Assembly: GCA_030616145.1 (NCBI GenBank)
Contig: JAUWXU010000002.1
Span: forward strand, 1-15,099
From: Candidatus Omnitrophota bacterium
GTDB taxonomy: Bacteria > Omnitrophota > JAUWXU01
Direction: 5' to 3'
Length of the DNA: 15,099 nt
Within the stretch, counting starts at the first letter, position 1, and each line of letters begins with the position of its first letter. Both the position numbers and the translations under genes were made by a program. Below, piece after piece: positions 5,915 to 13,450 of this stretch. Under the pieces are notes generated by a model, which searched no databases, was not told the origin of the DNA, and was given only the letters and a program-made list of their open reading frames with translations.

Positions 5915-6535
5915 TTAACTTCTCTTTCTCTTTCTTGCCTTGCCAAGTCCGATTAACCCAAGAAGCCCGCTGCCGAATAGAAGCATGGTTGCCGGTTCGG
6001 GCGTAAATATCGCATCATGAGAATATGGGTTAAAGAACTCTTGCGGGTTAATGGCATAGGCATCAAAGTGAACTAATGCTGGATTGGAGACACTAATTTC
6101 AATAGGGATACCCAGGGTCGTTTGAAAATCTATTCGGCCAACGGGATGCTCAAGAACCCTGGAATTAGCTGCCGGGAGATATATGCCATGAGGAGATAAA
6201 ACCGGGTGAGGTTCAGTCATGAAGGGAAAATCCTCTTCTAAAGTATAAGGAGTTCCCCCTACATTCATCGAAAGAGCAGTACAATAATCTGGAACAGCGA
6301 TTACCAGCCAAACATCCTCTATCGTAGTAGTCGTTGTAGTATTGGTGATGTTCAGGGTGAACTCTGAATCAGTAGTCATATAACTTTCATTTAGCCAGGG
6401 ATCATCTGATTCTCCAAGATAAGTTGCTCCCTCAATACTAAGCCACAACTTTGCCTGCCCCAAAGCAAAGACAGGAGTTTCAATTACTGCAACTATAGAA
6501 ATGATGATTATTAATAATAATAGATATTTTTTCAA
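5915..6535 (-). CDS. secreted PEP-CTERM sorting-domain protein (TTG start)
   Basis: The 206-residue protein opens with a TTG codon at 6535 behind AGGGGGA. No ATG offers a complete signal peptide, so TTG is the most likely start. The very hydrophobic leader probably ends after PVFA (residue 24). The mature region has a Thr-rich strand (NITNTTTTTTIEDVW) and a C-terminal part reading VHFDAYA and then PYSHDAIF, motifs I have seen in other sorting-tag proteins (possibly the choice-of-anchor N family; uncertain). The tag starts at TPEP (178-181) and ends KARKRKRS. The DNA of the tag and the 3' flank is almost the same as at the end of the 3073 gene. Intergenic DNA upstream contains a GGTTAG hairpin rather than a recognisable promoter, so it is probably read from upstream. 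Confidence 0.87.
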   Translation of the reverse strand: MKKYLLLLIIIISIVAVIETPVFALGQAKLWLSIEGATYLGESDDPWLNESYMTTDSEFTLNITNTTTTTTIEDVWLVIAVPDYCTALSMNVGGTPYTLEEDFPFMTEPHPVLSPHGIYLPAANSRVLEHPVGRIDFQTTLGIPIEISVSNPALVHFDAYAINPQEFFNPYSHDAIFTPEPATMLLFGSGLLGLIGLGKARKRKRS

Positions 6536-6547
6536 TTTTCCCCCTGA

Positions 6548-6600
6548 TTGGTTGGCGGGTTAGCCGGTTAGTGAATTAATCTGGTAACTGGCTAACCAGT
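6548..6600. repeat. GGTTAG-type intergenic repeat forming a hairpin
   Basis: GGTTAGCCGGTTA and TAACTGGCTAACC form a 13-base inverted repeat with one mismatch. It lies upstream of the TTG-started gene, between two genes of one operon. Confidence 0.7.
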
Positions 6601-6684
6601 CATATTCGTTGATTAAAAGACAGTGGATAGACGATTTCCTCCTGCCTCTTTATTTCACAACGTACAAACTATTATAATAACTCG

Positions 6685-7374
6685 TTAGCTTTTCTTTCTC
6701 CGCTTGCCAAATGCCGCTAAACCAAGAAGACCGCTACCAAGAAGCAGCATAGTTGCTGGTTCAGGGATAGGGGTTACATCCAGTTTGGCTACGGCAAATT
6801 CACTTTCGGTGGTAATGATGCCTAAACCTTGAGGGACATAGAATACGAGTTTATCGACAAGCTGCTGGGGATAAGACACTACAGCCCCATCGGTTCCTGA
6901 AGATTTAGCACCTAGCAGATTGCTCAAGCTGTAGATTAGGGACCCGTCCCGGTAAAAATCAACGGCAGCTTCCTCTACACCCGGTGACCAACCATCATTT
7001 ATGAAAAGCGACCGAACTTCCAGAGAATTCACGTAGTAATCTAAGCTAGGGAATGTAATTTCAATCCTTTCAGGACGGCTAACAGCATCTACTTCATCAT
7101 TTTCGGCACCCCACACGCCTAGTCCCCGAGTTAAACGGTGAGACAATGCATAAGTACCATCATAATACCCGGTAACTTTAGCCATTCCACCTAAAAGAAA
7201 ATAACTACTGGCAATTTGTTGCACACCGTCACCAGTGGACCAGCCTGTAGGAGCAGGAGAATCAACGCCTATAATGCTATCCGCAAAACTAATCGTAACC
7301 GCTTCTGCTAATCCGACCATCCCGAAGCTAACTACAACAGCTATCAAACCTATTAAAATTAAAAGCTTTTTCAT
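6685..7374 (-). CDS. secreted PEP-CTERM sorting-domain protein
   Basis: The 229-residue protein starts at ATG 7374, with AAGGAGGTGA about 8 bases upstream. The signal peptide is likely cut after GLAEA (residue 25). The mature region looks beta-rich and jelly-roll-like (GTYALSHRLTRGLGVWG; ITFPSLDYYVNSLEVRSLF; AAVDFYRDG), consistent with a small carbohydrate-binding or adhesive fold, but I recognise no named family. The tag begins at IPEP (203-206), with GSGLLGLAAFG and a KRRKKS tail. Its signal-peptide DNA and tag DNA closely match those of the next gene upstream (7468-8235) while the middles are unrelated. It lies in the middle of the five-gene PEP-CTERM group. Confidence 0.88.
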   Translation of the reverse strand: MKKLLILIGLIAVVVSFGMVGLAEAVTISFADSIIGVDSPAPTGWSTGDGVQQIASSYFLLGGMAKVTGYYDGTYALSHRLTRGLGVWGAENDEVDAVSRPERIEITFPSLDYYVNSLEVRSLFINDGWSPGVEEAAVDFYRDGSLIYSLSNLLGAKSSGTDGAVVSYPQQLVDKLVFYVPQGLGIITTESEFAVAKLDVTPIPEPATMLLLGSGLLGLAAFGKRRKKS

Positions 7375-7403
7375 CTATTATTCACCTCCTTGTCGTTGGG
7401 TTA

Positions 7404-7464
7404 AGAGGCAGGGAATTCTCTCCTGCCTCTCTCTTTACCAACGTACAAAAACCAACGTACAAAA
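7404..7464. repeat. intercistronic hairpin plus 13-base direct repeat
   Basis: AGAGGCAGG (7404-7412) pairs perfectly with CCTGCCTCT (7422-7430). Next to it CCAACGTACAAAA occurs twice (7438-7450 and 7452-7464). A related sequence (TCCTGCCTCT with CAACGTACAAA) lies at about 6638-6668, in the next gap of the same operon. It lacks a T tail, so it is more likely an mRNA-stability or regulatory structure than a terminator. Confidence 0.6.
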
Positions 7465-7467
7465 ATG

Positions 7468-8235
7468 TCAAACCTTCCTTTTCTTCTTCCTACCAAATGC
7501 AGCTAAGCCCAGTAATCCACTACCAAGAAGCAGCATAGTTGCTGGTTCGGGAGTAGGATGCACTGTTACCTTGAAGAAAATGGCATCTCCTGGCTTACCA
7601 TCTCCGGACGTGTCGTGGTTGCCCGGGGCACCGTCCATATCAAAATTCGCCGCCGTCCAAATCCACTTTGCATTCCCAGAGATACCTGAGACAGGACCTT
7701 TCCATATGCTGGTACCGGTCCAACTCTTTGGGTTACCTACCACATAGTTCCCGCTGTTCCAAGCCCATTCAGTTGCTGATGTCCAGCCCGTATATATGGT
7801 AGTCCATTGGGTAGCACTGGGGGCTAAATAAGGATCAACCATGGGAATGGTAGAAACATCCCAATTGCTATTGGTAAGCAACGGGGCTGGATAATCCTCA
7901 AAGTAGCTAGCGGGGGTTATCTCCGCTAGGAAGCCACCTGGATTATCTATGGCCGGAAGGCTCCATCCTGCGTCCCAGTCGTCATTTACGACCTGGAATA
8001 TGATCTCATATTCGTGGCAAAACTCAAGATCAACTGACAGAGTATCTGCATTTCTCCAACTTGAGAGGTTAGTAGCCCCAGTCAAATCAAGAACTTGGGG
8101 GCTAGTTCCATCTTTATACCATGCAGCCACTACATTGTCACCAGTAACGGTAAAATTAACAGGAACCGCTTCTGCTATTCCGACTATCCCGAAACTAACT
8201 GCAACAGCTATCAAGCTTATTAAAAGCTTTTTCAT
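7468..8235 (-). CDS. secreted PEP-CTERM sorting-domain protein, WIWT-type paralog
   Basis: The frame is open from 8319, but I place the start at ATG 8235 (255 residues): AGAGGTG lies just upstream and the product then begins MKKLLISL, a normal signal peptide ending near GIAEA (residue 23). The mature region is Trp-rich. It shares with the 3073 gene an N-terminal TVTGDN-V-x-AWYKDG unit, a GFLAEI segment (residues 101-106) and GISGNAKWIWT (184-194), so the two are paralogs. An Asp/Gly-rich stretch (199-217, GDGKPGD) may bind calcium. The tag starts TPEP (228-231) and ends GRKKKRKV, identical in subtype to the next gene upstream. Function beyond surface sorting is unknown. Confidence 0.89.
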   Translation of the reverse strand: MKKLLISLIAVAVSFGIVGIAEAVPVNFTVTGDNVVAAWYKDGTSPQVLDLTGATNLSSWRNADTLSVDLEFCHEYEIIFQVVNDDWDAGWSLPAIDNPGGFLAEITPASYFEDYPAPLLTNSNWDVSTIPMVDPYLAPSATQWTTIYTGWTSATEWAWNSGNYVVGNPKSWTGTSIWKGPVSGISGNAKWIWTAANFDMDGAPGNHDTSGDGKPGDAIFFKVTVHPTPEPATMLLLGSGLLGLAAFGRKKKRKV

Positions 8236-8290
8236 CTTTTTTTCACCTCTTTTCACTTTATAATTTTCACTATAATTTTTCATCAATTCG

Positions 8291-8977
8291 TCAAACCTTC
8301 CTTTTCTTCTTCCTACCAAACGCAGCTAACCCCATTAATCCACTACCGAGTAGGAGTAAACTGGTTGGTTCGGGAACAGGGTTGACATCGCTTACCTGAA
8401 CAACAAAATCGGTGTAGTCGAAGTCAGTCAAGTCTTCAAATGCAACGATAACACCATCGCCGGCTGTGTCATAAATTAACCCACGTTCTACTGTGGTGTT
8501 GGGGTTTAATGTTTCATCCGTATAGTAGTATGTTGAGTGTTGATCCTGTACATCCAGATAGAAACCAAACTTGTTCGCATTAATATTAGCGGAGTTGCCT
8601 ACCAAGTTCGAATCATACGAGTGGGTAATTGTTGCCGTCCCTGTAATTAAATCAAATTCCACCTGTGTTGTGGTCAGCGTGGGAAAAGTTGGTTCCGCAT
8701 CACCATTAAAAACCTGCAAACGCGTCATGCTGAGTGGATCATAGAGGCCAAATCCACTTTCATAACTGGCCACTTCAAGTAATAAGGTAGCTATGGTTGT
8801 TTCAGGGTCAGTTAAATCTGTTAGATAGACCCAATTGCCAGCATCTCCGGACCCAGGTAGGATATGTTCTGCCCCAGTCATTAGGGTGTCTAAATAGGGA
8901 TATGCCATCGCATTCCCAACGTTGATAGATAAACCCAACGCTAAAGCCACCGCCGTTATTAAAATCATCTTTTTCAT
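8291..8977 (-). CDS. secreted PEP-CTERM protein with a DUF4114-like C-terminal motif
   Basis: The protein has 228 residues, starts at ATG 8977 and has GGGAGGTGA 6 bases upstream. The signal peptide probably ends at GNAMA (residue 25). Close to the tag, AFEDLTDFDYTDF (179-191) matches the FED-x-x-x-x-x-D-x-D hallmark of DUF4114-like domains, often an acidic, probably calcium-binding module in exported proteins. The PEP-CTERM tag starts at VPEP (201-204) with GSGLMGLAAFG and tail RKKKRKV. It is the first gene of the largest PEP-CTERM group and sits about 30 bases behind a predicted sigma-54 start site (promoter 9018-9035), so PrsR control is likely. Confidence 0.9.
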   Translation of the reverse strand: MKKMILITAVALALGLSINVGNAMAYPYLDTLMTGAEHILPGSGDAGNWVYLTDLTDPETTIATLLLEVASYESGFGLYDPLSMTRLQVFNGDAEPTFPTLTTTQVEFDLITGTATITHSYDSNLVGNSANINANKFGFYLDVQDQHSTYYYTDETLNPNTTVERGLIYDTAGDGVIVAFEDLTDFDYTDFVVQVSDVNPVPEPTSLLLLGSGLMGLAAFGRKKKRKV

Positions 8978-9017
8978 CTTTTCACCTCCCTCTCTTCTAG
9001 TTTTTCAACACCTAATA

Positions 9018-9035
9018 AAGCAACTGCCGTGCCAA
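9018..9035 (-). promoter_or_regulatory. sigma-54 (-24/-12) promoter of the five-gene PEP-CTERM group
   Basis: On the minus strand the site reads TTGGCACGGCAGTTGCTT, nearly ideal: TGGCACG, then TTGC, with GG and GC 10 bases apart (9033-9032 and 9021-9020). The predicted start near 9008 lies about 31 bases before ATG 8977. Upstream DNA has TAGAT three times at 9-10 base steps (9042, 9051, 9061), AT-rich and possibly bendable, but lacks a clear copy of the GTCTA operators. Confidence 0.88.
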
Positions 9036-9115
9036 ATTGATTAGATTTTTTAGATTATTTTAGATAAGTGATGTAACTACTTGCAAGAGAAGGTGTTAAA
9101 AATGTAGTAATAGGA

Positions 9116-9143
9116 AGTGAGGAGTGAGGAGTGAGGAGTGATG
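9116..9143. repeat. short tandem repeat, AGTGAGG unit
   Basis: Four consecutive 7-base units (AGTGAGG three times, then AGTGATG) lie in the gap between prsR and the 8977 gene, upstream of the sigma-54 promoter. No function can be read from it. Confidence 0.7.
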
Positions 9144-9224
9144 TGTGATAGAAAGTGTAAGGATTTTTGACATAAAAAGGGGATTAAGGGAGAAAAATGG
9201 TATAACTATTGATATTTAAAAGGG

Positions 9225-10613
9225 TTAGTCAAGCGTAAAGTTTGGAGACATAATATTATATTTTTTCATCAAACCATAAAAACTTACCCTGCTGATACCG
9301 ATTTTCCGGGCGGCCTGCGAGACATTCCCCCTGGTTTTGGCTAATGCCTCTTTTATAAATTTGATTTCTAATTGCTGACGGGCCTCTTTCAGCAATTTGG
9401 ATTGGTTATTTTCAACAGGTTTCAGGCCTAAATCTTCGGCCGAGATTAGCGAATTACTGGTTAAAATCACTGCCCTCTTCAGTTTATTCTCTAATTCACG
9501 GATATTGCCCGGCCAGGGATATTCCCTGGCGGCCTTGATGGCTTGCTTGCTGATTCCTTTTATCTTCTTAGAACTTTTCCGGTTAAATCTGTTTAAGTAT
9601 GAATTCATTAAAAGGAGGATATCATCTCCCCGTTCTCTTAAAGAGGGTAGATGAATACCGAGCACGCTCAGCCGGTAATAGAGGTCTTCCCGAAAGGTTC
9701 CTTCCTTTGCCCTCTTTCTTAGATTGCTGTTAGTGGCGGCAATAATCCTTACATCTAACTCTATCCGCTGATTTGCGCCCACCCTCTCTATTACCCTTTC
9801 CTGAAGGAATCTTAATAGTTTGACCTGAAGCGAAAGACTGAGTTCGCCTATCTCATCCAGAAAGATGGTTCCCTGTTCAGCCATTTCAAATTTGCCCTTT
9901 CTTTGCGCGTGGGCATCAGTAAATGAGCCCTTTTCATGGCCAAAGAGTTCACTCTCTAAAAGATTTTCAGGGATAGCCCCGCAGTTTATTATCACAAATG
10001 GCTTGTCTTTACGCGGGCTGTTATTGTGGATAGCCCGGGCAACCAGTTCTTTTCCTGTTCCACTCTCCCCCTCAATCAAGACAGTTATGTCTGTAGGAGC
10101 GGCCTTTTTTATCATCGCGAATACACCCTGCATCTGCGGGCAGTCTCCGATGATATCCTCAAATTTATGCCGGGTCTCTAAATCTTTAGCCAGTTTTTCA
10201 TTTTCCTGTTCCAGCCTCTGGATATAAAGGGCCCTTTTGATTAGTACCTTTATTTCTTCAATATCAATTGGCTTTAGAAAATAATCATAGGCGCCGATTT
10301 CTATTGCCCTGAGTGCAAATTCTTTTTTGTCATTTCCAGTAATCATTATTACCTTTATCCTGGGGTCAAGACTCATAATATCTTCAAGTATCTCCATCCC
10401 CTGTTCCTGTTTGTCCGAATAGGGATAAAGATTAATATCTAAGGCGACAACCTGAGGGGTACTCTCCTTAAAGACCTTTAAGGCGCTCTGTTTATCCTGT
10501 GCAAGAAGGACTTCATACTGACTGGACAAAGCCCACTTCAGTTGTTTCCTTATCCCTTCTTCATCGTCAACAACTAGAATCTTTGGTTTGACTGTTTCAT
10601 TATAAGTATTCAT
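9225..10613 (-). CDS. prsR: PrsR, PEP-CTERM-system sigma-54-dependent response regulator
   Basis: The 462-residue regulator has three modules. The receiver domain (about 10-130) has acidic pair D16/D17, phospho-acceptor D59, T92 and K114. An AAA+ sigma-54 activation domain (about 152-385) has Walker A GESGTGKE (182-189), Walker B GTIFLDE (248-254), FREDLYYRL (307-315) and sensor II WPGNIREL (367-374). A Fis-type helix-turn-helix lies at 418-454. The sigma-54-contacting loop reads GSFTDA (229-234) instead of GAFTGA. The unusual insertion after the phosphosite (DINLYPYSDKQEQG) is typical of PrsR and distinguishes it from NtrC or ZraR. It follows prsK by 71 bases and would activate the -24/-12 promoters in this window. 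PrsR with RpoN has been reported to control PEP-CTERM genes in floc-forming Zoogloea-type bacteria. Confidence 0.95.
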   Translation of the reverse strand: MNTYNETVKPKILVVDDEEGIRKQLKWALSSQYEVLLAQDKQSALKVFKESTPQVVALDINLYPYSDKQEQGMEILEDIMSLDPRIKVIMITGNDKKEFALRAIEIGAYDYFLKPIDIEEIKVLIKRALYIQRLEQENEKLAKDLETRHKFEDIIGDCPQMQGVFAMIKKAAPTDITVLIEGESGTGKELVARAIHNNSPRKDKPFVIINCGAIPENLLESELFGHEKGSFTDAHAQRKGKFEMAEQGTIFLDEIGELSLSLQVKLLRFLQERVIERVGANQRIELDVRIIAATNSNLRKRAKEGTFREDLYYRLSVLGIHLPSLRERGDDILLLMNSYLNRFNRKSSKKIKGISKQAIKAAREYPWPGNIRELENKLKRAVILTSNSLISAEDLGLKPVENNQSKLLKEARQQLEIKFIKEALAKTRGNVSQAARKIGISRVSFYGLMKKYNIMSPNFTLD

Positions 10614-10625
10614 TATTTACACCTT

Positions 10626-10718
10626 TGGGTTAGCCGGTAATTGGTTAGCCAGTTAGCCTGTTAGCGGGTTAACGGGTTCGCAAATTAACCAGTTAGTGGG
10701 ATTAATCTGGTAATCGGC
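10626..10718. repeat. GGTTAG-type repeat between prsR and prsK
   Basis: It contains multiple imperfect copies of GGTTAGCC, GGTTAACGGG and CCAGTTAG. It fills the prsK-prsR gap and enters the last codons of prsK, which end in it as LTG and a stop. Confidence 0.75.
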
Positions 10719-12796
10719 AATTTTACCGTGAATATTGTTCCTTTCCCCACTTCACTCTCCACCTCTATTGAGCCGTAATGCGCTTCTACAATGCTCTTGC
10801 ATTGAAAAAGGCCAATACCCAGGCCTTTCTGTTTACTGCTCTGGAACGGCCTAAATAGTTGTCTCTGAATAAATTCCGGGGAAATTCCACTGCCTGTATC
10901 TTTAACTGTAATCTCCGCGTATCTTCCATTTGCGCCTTTTGCTCCGGCCATTCTGGTTCCTATAGTTAGTTTCCCTCCGCTGGACATCGCTTCAATAGCA
11001 TTGAGGATGAGGTTCAAAATGACCTTTTCAATATATCCTTGGTCAGCCGTTATTGAGGGCAGGCCATTAAGATGCCTGGCCAGTTTGACCTGCCCGGCCT
11101 GTTCAATCTTTAACTTGCTGATTACTTCTTCAATAAGGCCGTTTATATCCACCTGTTGAAGTTTCAATTCCAGTTTTCGGGGCAGGGTGGAAAGTTTTGT
11201 CATTAGCCGATTCATCTTGTTGATCGTATCTGATATATCGTCCAGAAAGTCCTTTTGAAATTCAGGGTTGTTCAGATTGTTGGCTGCATTCTGGATTATC
11301 ATTGAAAGCACCGAGATAAAGTTTTTGAGGTCATGGATAATAAAAGAAGAGGTCTTTTGTAACCATTCCGTCTCACGGGCGATGATTAAACTTTCCGATA
11401 ATCTGACGTTTGAGATGGCGATAGATGCCTGTGAGGCAACCATCTTTAATAGTTCAAGGTCTTCATTGGTAAATTTCCGGCCGGTAATTTTCTCTCCAAT
11501 ATTCAATATGCCAATCAATTTTTGCTTGGTTATTAAAGGAACGCATACCGGAACATTCAGTTTTTCTAACTCTGTCCTGATTTTTTTATTAGCGACCTTT
11601 TTTATCTCTAAAGGGCCGCCGTGTCTCCAGAGCCAGTCTGTAACTTCTGAATCTTTTTCAAAATAGGTTTCATTACTGCATCCTGAACCTTTGATTTTTG
11701 CCAGAGAATACCTTTTTCTGTTTTCATCCAGCAGCATAATTGAGACATTTTTTATATGCATAATCTCAGAAAGAGCGCTGGTAATACTCTCAAGTAATTC
11801 TCCCATATCAAAGATTAAACCTGTCTTTTCGCCAAAATTCATCCACTCTCTCCGGTAATCATACCTGTCTTTGTAGAATGTCCTGTCAATAAACATATTG
11901 ATTTTTTCTTTAAGCGGCTTGGAAAAGACAATGGAAATGAACAATAAAAAGACAAAAAAGGCGGCCAGAAACGAAAGAAAGGAATTCAGATTCAGGCCTA
12001 TCTTCGTAAATAATTTTATGATTATTCCAATTGCCAATAGATAAGAGCCGATTATAGTAAGGGTGGCGGATGTATAAAGCGCCTGCCTTCCGATATGAAT
12101 GCGGACATCGCTAATGCCGTATCTGCGGACAGAAGAAATCATCAATATAATTCCGCAACTTAGAGCCAGAGAAGAAAACAGAGTAAATCTTGTGTCTATG
12201 TATGAAAACAAAAGCGCCAGGCTGGCTAAGATTACATAACAGGATAAGAATATACACATTCCTGTGATGAGATATTTTATTCTTTTTTTCTGGGCACTGT
12301 TTATCAGGCGGTAGGTATTTTCAAGATTAACCAGGATAATGGCCAGGCTTATTAATAAAAAGGCAAATAAATAACGGCCGATAATTGTCAAACGAAAGGC
12401 ATAACCATTGAAGAGCTGTTCGGCCTCGCTTACCAAGGAAGCACTGGCCAGCTTGCTTAAAAACCACAATATTCCCAGAAATAACACCGTCAGATACCAG
12501 CCCCATTTTTTTAGAAGTATCCTGTAATTCTGGCGGCCAAAGATAAGACTGAACAGCGTTCCGAAGAAAGAAACCAACAACAGCCACCCTAATGACCATC
12601 CTTGCCAGTATAGCGCCGTTTGCCCGCTGGACGACAAAAAGGCCATAAAATTTCCAAACTCTGCAAGAGATAGGCTGAAGATAGATATTGCCAACAGCCC
12701 TTTAGAAAAGCCCTTGCCTCCCTTCTTGATTGTATATACACCGGCGCTTACTGTAAGAAGAAAGCCGATTAATGGTAGCAACGTAAAGGGATTCAT
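10685..12796 (-). CDS. prsK: PrsK, membrane histidine kinase of the PEP-CTERM/exosortase system
   Basis: The 703-residue kinase begins with an N-terminal block of about eight membrane helices (residues 1-295) and no periplasmic loop of any size. A GAF domain (about 328-465) follows, then the kinase core. The phospho-accepting His is H488 in the atypical H-box FIIHDLKNF. The ATPase has N box NLILNAIEAM (595-604), DTGSGI (633-638), LFRPFQSSK (647-655) and GLGIGL (658-663). The architecture and the HDLKN box are diagnostic of PrsK. The start ATG at 12796 overlaps the epsI stop as TAATG, implying coupled translation, and prsR is next. The last codons (RLIPLTG) fall in a GGTTAG-type repeat. What it senses is unknown; an envelope or membrane signal via the helices, or a cytoplasmic ligand on GAF, are both possible. 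Confidence 0.95.
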   Translation of the reverse strand: MNPFTLLPLIGFLLTVSAGVYTIKKGGKGFSKGLLAISIFSLSLAEFGNFMAFLSSSGQTALYWQGWSLGWLLLVSFFGTLFSLIFGRQNYRILLKKWGWYLTVLFLGILWFLSKLASASLVSEAEQLFNGYAFRLTIIGRYLFAFLLISLAIILVNLENTYRLINSAQKKRIKYLITGMCIFLSCYVILASLALLFSYIDTRFTLFSSLALSCGIILMISSVRRYGISDVRIHIGRQALYTSATLTIIGSYLLAIGIIIKLFTKIGLNLNSFLSFLAAFFVFLLFISIVFSKPLKEKINMFIDRTFYKDRYDYRREWMNFGEKTGLIFDMGELLESITSALSEIMHIKNVSIMLLDENRKRYSLAKIKGSGCSNETYFEKDSEVTDWLWRHGGPLEIKKVANKKIRTELEKLNVPVCVPLITKQKLIGILNIGEKITGRKFTNEDLELLKMVASQASIAISNVRLSESLIIARETEWLQKTSSFIIHDLKNFISVLSMIIQNAANNLNNPEFQKDFLDDISDTINKMNRLMTKLSTLPRKLELKLQQVDINGLIEEVISKLKIEQAGQVKLARHLNGLPSITADQGYIEKVILNLILNAIEAMSSGGKLTIGTRMAGAKGANGRYAEITVKDTGSGISPEFIQRQLFRPFQSSKQKGLGIGLFQCKSIVEAHYGSIEVESEVGKGTIFTVKLPITRLIPLTG

Positions 12797-13437
12797 TATT
12801 GATCTCCAAGAAAACGTTTTATAAGAGGCGCGGCTTGATAGGCAAATCTTTTTAATTCACCCAGGGTATTTTCTTCGCTTTCAACTATCGGCGCGGAGAT
12901 TTTAATCAATGCCCCGCCGACCTTTTTATTCCGCGCCTGCTTGAAGGCAATCTTCAACTGCTGTTTTATGTAATCGGTAGTAAATTCATTGCCGGCAAGA
13001 TACCAGTATAAGACCATCTCTTTTTTTCTATTCTTTTTAGCAATAAATTTAGTTGCTTTTATATCTTCTGATGAGGTATTAATAGTGATTTCCGATTTAT
13101 CCATTATTTCTGTGCCGCCGCCGCTATAACATACCTCTGGTGGATGGCTTACCTTTCGATTATCCTCTGAATAGACAATGGTCAAGTAAACAGGTATCTT
13201 ATTTATGGAAGATTGAGGATTAATGCTGTATTCTCTACACAGGACATTTCTTGTCTCTAAAATTTCATAGACACTTTCCTCTAATGGTATATCTTCCCCC
13301 CTCCATTCACCGATTACCCGGGGAAATGCCCGGATGTCCTGGCTTTGCACCATTTCCGGAGGCCTGGAAAGCATCACTGTCAAACCAGCGGTTATCCCCA
13401 GTATCAGAATAGTCGTCCAAAATTTCATTCGTTTCAT
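12796..13437 (-). CDS. epsI: EpsI family exosortase-associated protein
   Basis: The 213-residue protein is anchored by one N-terminal helix (residues 6-23) with the remainder predicted outside the inner membrane. The EpsI/DUF3485 signature is clear: FPRVIGEWRG (38-47), HPPEVCYSGGG (98-108) with His98 and Cys103, and YWYLAGN (144-150). EpsI accompanies exosortases either as a separate protein or as a fused C-terminal domain; here it is separate. Its exact biochemical role is not settled; assistance to sorting or polysaccharide export is assumed. ATG 13437 has GAGGAAACG close upstream; M4 is a less likely alternative. It overlaps prsK by one base, and a repeat-filled gap of 55 bases separates it from the exosortase gene. 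Confidence 0.93.
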   Translation of the reverse strand: MKRMKFWTTILILGITAGLTVMLSRPPEMVQSQDIRAFPRVIGEWRGEDIPLEESVYEILETRNVLCREYSINPQSSINKIPVYLTIVYSEDNRKVSHPPEVCYSGGGTEIMDKSEITINTSSEDIKATKFIAKKNRKKEMVLYWYLAGNEFTTDYIKQQLKIAFKQARNKKVGGALIKISAPIVESEENTLGELKRFAYQAAPLIKRFLGDQ

Positions 13438-13450
13438 CGTTTCCTCTTTA

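Noticed and set aside
6548..6600. Possible terminator at the GGTTAG hairpin
   Set aside because: No T run follows on either strand, and the same sequence family occurs in most gaps of the operon.
7208..7224. TGGCAATTTGTTGCA on the plus strand, resembling a sigma-54 promoter
   Set aside because: GG and GC are 9, not 10, bases apart, it lies inside a minus-strand gene, and no plus-strand gene follows.
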